Shown one piece after another: positions 50,953 to 53,145 of a stretch of DNA of 53,145 nt (positions are counted from its first letter, which is position 1; each line of letters opens with the position of its first letter). The DNA lies in the NCBI GenBank assembly GCA_041574955.1, contig JBFGNS010000009.1, forward strand, positions 1 through 53,145. The letters run 5' to 3'. Source of the DNA: CALZJC01 sp041574955 (GTDB lineage Bacteria > Acidobacteriota > Thermoanaerobaculia > Multivoradales > JAHEKO01). Below the pieces are notes generated by a model. That model saw only the letters and a list, made by a program, of their open reading frames with translations. It made no database searches and was not told the DNA's origin. Made by a program: the position numbers and the translations under genes.

Positions 50953-51357
50953 GTGCGCTATCTGGTCACCGCCCGCCCCAAGCCGGCGCGCCGGTGCGAC
51001 CTGCTGCGCTCGATCGAGGACGGCACCCTGGGCCGCGGCTCGGTCGCCGAGGGCGAGTACCTGCGCGACATGCACGAGGCCCGCGTGCTCGACGACGGCA
51101 AGGTCAAGTGGGTCGAGGTCTGCTACTGCGCGACACCGCTCGAAGAGGAGCGGCCTTACTGGGAGGAGTACTTCCAGCTCGAGCGGGTGCAGGACGCCCA
51201 CGCGCGCTCGAGATGTCGCGACCAGACCGGCGAAGAGCCGTGGTCGTGCGGCTCCTGCGACTGCACCGAGCGCCTCGAGCGGCACCTGAGTGGCCGGGGC
51301 GAGAGCTTCCTGGCCGCTCTCAGGCGCTCGCTCGCCGGCAGGGCTGTCGCGCGCTAG
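50953..51357 (+). CDS. Cys-rich conserved hypothetical protein
   Basis: 134 residues, GTG start fixed by the nearby -10. A basic N-terminus, then KVKWVEVCYCATPLEEERPYWEEYFQLERVQDAHARSRCRD and EPWSCGSCDCTERLERHL. The seven or so Cys in CYC, C and CxxCxC clusters could hold a metal or iron-sulfur centre. No signal peptide. I know no function. It converges with the small ORF at 51354. Confidence 0.65.
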   Translation: MRYLVTARPKPARRCDLLRSIEDGTLGRGSVAEGEYLRDMHEARVLDDGKVKWVEVCYCATPLEEERPYWEEYFQLERVQDAHARSRCRDQTGEEPWSCGSCDCTERLERHLSGRGESFLAALRRSLAGRAVAR

Positions 51358-51494
51358 GCCTCTTCCGGCGGCATCGGCTCCATCGAACCGGGACCGCCGC
51401 CGGGGACCCCGACGCGCACCAGCTGCAGGAGCCTCGCGCCGGTCGGCCGTCGGTCCGAAGTGCCGGGTCGTCCGGTGGACCGGCCGTCGCTCAC
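51354..51494 (-). CDS. Possible 46-residue ORF coupled to the preceding gene
   Basis: The GTG at 51494 overlaps the TGA of the larger gene in a GTGA, as at real gene junctions elsewhere here. It encodes a Arg/Gly/Pro-rich start and the more ordinary end ARLLQLVRVGVPGG then GSMEPMPPEEA. Its stop TAG overlaps the stop of the convergent Cys-rich gene. It may be a real small protein or the original tail of the larger gene after a frameshift. Confidence 0.35.
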   Translation of the reverse strand: MSDGRSTGRPGTSDRRPTGARLLQLVRVGVPGGGPGSMEPMPPEEA

Positions 51495-52858
51495 TCGCGG
51501 GCTGGCGCCAGCCTGCCGACCCGCCCTACTCCGGCAGGCCGCTCTCGCTCCTCCAGCGACCGCGGGTCCAGGCTCCAGAGTCCGGCCAGCGCCAGGACGC
51601 GATCCTCGTCGGGAGGGGGCGAGGCCACGGAGCCGGCCGACGGCCCTACCCGGGAAGCGCTCCGCCCCTCCAGCCGTCCCTCCTCCTCGCTGGGCACGCC
51701 GCGATCGGCCAGCGTCTCGCCCAGGTAGACGAAGTAGCGGCGCTCCTCGCCCGCCACGAACCGCGCCCAGGCGTAGTGGTCCACCACCCGCTGGTTGGCG
51801 AAGCACTGCACCTCGCCGAAGCGCGCCGACAGCCGAGCCATCAGCTCCTGCCACTCCGGGTCCTCCGACAGCCCCAGCGCTTCCGGCATCTGGAAACCCA
51901 CCACCAGGACCCAGCCATCCACCGGCGGGGTGACGAACGGGTATCCCAGCTTCGCAGCCTCGAGGCCGGTCCGCCAGCCGGAGGCCTCGACCGCGGCCAG
52001 GCCGAGGGCCTCGGCCACCGAGGCCGGATCGCCGGCGCGCATGGCCAGCCACGACGCGCCGTAGCCGAAAGCCCGCGGCCGATCGGGCGTGGGCTCCAGC
52101 TCGCCGAGCGGCTCGACCGGCGGCCGCGCCAGCACCGAAGCCGCGGCGGCCCGCTCCTCGGCCAGGATCGCCTCGATCTCCCGGCGCAGCTCGCGGGCCA
52201 GCTTCTCCTTGCCACCGCACTGGCGCAGCAGGTCCTCGTAGGTCAGCCAGCCGAGCGCCGCGAGGTGGTCGTGGCGGGCCTTGTGCCAGCGGTTCTGGGC
52301 GGCCACGGCATCCTCGAGCGTGGCCTGGGGAATCGCGCCGACCCCCGGGTGCTCGGCCAGGTACTCCTCGACCCGCCGCTCGTGGGCCGCGATCATCTGC
52401 TCCGGCGGCTCGCGCCTTCCGTGGTTCCACCGCCGGATGGAAGGTGGCGCCGAGAACCGCGTCCGCTCGCCGGCTGTCGTGCTCTGCAGCAGCGTCCCGT
52501 CGGTCAGCTCGGTCTCCAGCTCGAAGATCTTGGCCGGGCCGGTGCGGGTGATCAGCATCAGCAGCCGCCAGACCGGGCTCGGCTTGAAGTGGTAGAGGGC
52601 GCAAGTCGCCCCGGTCTCGAGGCGCGAGAAGACCCGGATCGCGGTGCGCGACGGCGGCCCCTCACGCCGCAAGGTCAGATCTTCGAGATCACCCAGGTGA
52701 ACGAAGCCCAGCTCGTCGCACAGGCTCGACAGCCGCTCGTAGAACGCCAGATCCAGGTGGCCGAAGTCGGCTAGATCCACCTGGCGGTACTCGTGGCTCG
52801 GCGCGAAACCGCCGCGCACCGCACGCAGGAGCTTCTCGGCGACCGGACGCTTGCTCAC
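51491..52858 (-). CDS. Conserved hypothetical protein, two regions
   Basis: 455 residues, GTG start. N-terminal part (1-140) reads like DFGHLDLAFYERLSSLCDELGFVHLGDLED with a small beta domain; the middle is helical and charged. The C-terminal part (about 260-420) has FGYGASWLAMRAGDPASVAEALGL, GWRTGLE, YPFVTPPVDGWVLVVG, FGEVQCFANQRVVDHYAWARF, EDRVLALAGLWSLDPRSLEER, which I recall from unnamed conserved families. No signal, no membrane helix. Function unknown. The last residues are Arg/Gly/Pro-rich. Confidence 0.68.
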   Translation of the reverse strand: MSKRPVAEKLLRAVRGGFAPSHEYRQVDLADFGHLDLAFYERLSSLCDELGFVHLGDLEDLTLRREGPPSRTAIRVFSRLETGATCALYHFKPSPVWRLLMLITRTGPAKIFELETELTDGTLLQSTTAGERTRFSAPPSIRRWNHGRREPPEQMIAAHERRVEEYLAEHPGVGAIPQATLEDAVAAQNRWHKARHDHLAALGWLTYEDLLRQCGGKEKLARELRREIEAILAEERAAAASVLARPPVEPLGELEPTPDRPRAFGYGASWLAMRAGDPASVAEALGLAAVEASGWRTGLEAAKLGYPFVTPPVDGWVLVVGFQMPEALGLSEDPEWQELMARLSARFGEVQCFANQRVVDHYAWARFVAGEERRYFVYLGETLADRGVPSEEEGRLEGRSASRVGPSAGSVASPPPDEDRVLALAGLWSLDPRSLEERERPAGVGRVGRLAPARE

Positions 52859-52934
52859 GGCGTCATTCGGCCAGTCGCGAGCTTTCGGCAGCCGCGCGTC
52901 GATCCGCTCATGCCGGCTGACTGAGCGACACGGT

Positions 52935-52968
52935 TACGCCTCGACCTCGGGTACGCCTCGACCTCGGG
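52935..52968. repeat. Two perfect tandem copies of a 17-bp unit
   Basis: TACGCCTCGACCTCGGG at 52935-52951 and again at 52952-52968, directly adjacent, 4 bp from the end of the partial last gene and upstream of the gene that starts at 52858. The unit length equals that of the repeat at 936-985, but the sequences differ. Confidence 0.85.
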
Positions 52969-52972
52969 CAGC

Positions 52973-53145
52973 TCACCGGTTGCCGGCCTTCGAGCGATCG
53001 AGCCCCTCGATGATCGGCTCGAGGAACGGCTTGTGGCGGCAGATCTCGTCGCGCGTCAGGCCGTCGAGCTCCCACGGCAGCACCAACCACTCCTCGATCT
53101 CGTACAGGTAGTAGTCGGGCAGGCGCCCCGTGCGGTTCGCCGACG
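52973..53145 (-). CDS. C-terminal end of a soluble protein of unknown family
   Basis: Partial gene entering from the right edge, 56 residues before the stop. The end reads RLPDYYLYEIEEWLVLPWEL then DGLTRDEICRHKPFLEPIIE, with a basic tail RSKAGNR. The aromatic and acidic pattern and low use of Arg/Pro mark a real protein in this frame. No family can be named. Confidence 0.6.
   Translation of the reverse strand, partial: SANRTGRLPDYYLYEIEEWLVLPWELDGLTRDEICRHKPFLEPIIEGLDRSKAGNR

Overview
The window is very GC-rich, gene-dense DNA from a Gram-negative bacterium: it encodes a TolC protein, an Mla-type lipid transporter, many signal peptides and two beta-barrel-like proteins. The gene mix (caspase-like proteins, a kinase fused to a caspase, Calx-beta repeats, secreted DGFESGD-type proteins, DUF-type membrane proteins, a serpin) recalls Acidobacteriota (Thermoanaerobaculia-like) or another large-genome environmental lineage. 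This is inferred from gene content; no rRNA is present. I recognised no tRNA, CRISPR array, phage or insertion sequence. The window looks chromosomal and housekeeping-rich, with some lineage-specific modules.

Layout. 1-845: 5' end of a Kef/CPA2 cation:proton antiporter. 969-7592: the most unusual module. An exported Sel1-repeat caspase homologue has lost its catalytic Cys (Ala429); a translationally coupled Calx-beta/autotransporter-barrel protein follows; converging on them is a membrane Ser/Thr kinase fused to a caspase domain that keeps His471/Cys522. 7648-12418: two methyltransferase-like proteins (one with a signal/anchor), a DUF4412-like periplasmic protein and an ArnT-like glycosyltransferase. 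12589-18065: nuclease-like protein, serpin, CPXCG zinc-ribbon, PQQ-type propeller plus coupled LolA-like protein, FAD amine oxidase. 18112-23762: a tripartite efflux operon (tolC-Yip1-hlyD-ATPase-permease). 23872-27335: pepA-oppD-oppF, a peptide uptake/degradation operon. Divergent from it, across a short palindromic spacer, is a cyclase-like protein followed by purC. 30313-30634: intergenic repeats. 30635-33628: mlaE-mlaF-mlaD, the MlaD carrying a long beta-rich C-terminus. 33705-35063: dnaB. 35152-37621: a secreted metalloprotease/propeller protein with a coupled small partner. 37998-44490: an SDR, DUF5924/DUF2914-type, OmpA-like and duplicated-hairpin membrane proteins, a methyltransferase and secreted proteins. 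44668-53145: diheme lipoprotein, Lon-like protease, globin, DUF2071, SRPBCC, a Cys-rich protein, a conserved hypothetical with a coupled small ORF, and a truncated last gene.

Transcription signals. Many genes are preceded by a -10-like hexamer of the form TAGRCT/TAGCCT/TATMCT, often extended to TGCTAGACT. In at least eight cases it ends only 6-9 nt before the start codon, suggesting leaderless mRNAs. Other genes carry clear GGAGG-type ribosome binding sites. Operons often use 4-nt GTGA/ATGA start-stop overlaps.
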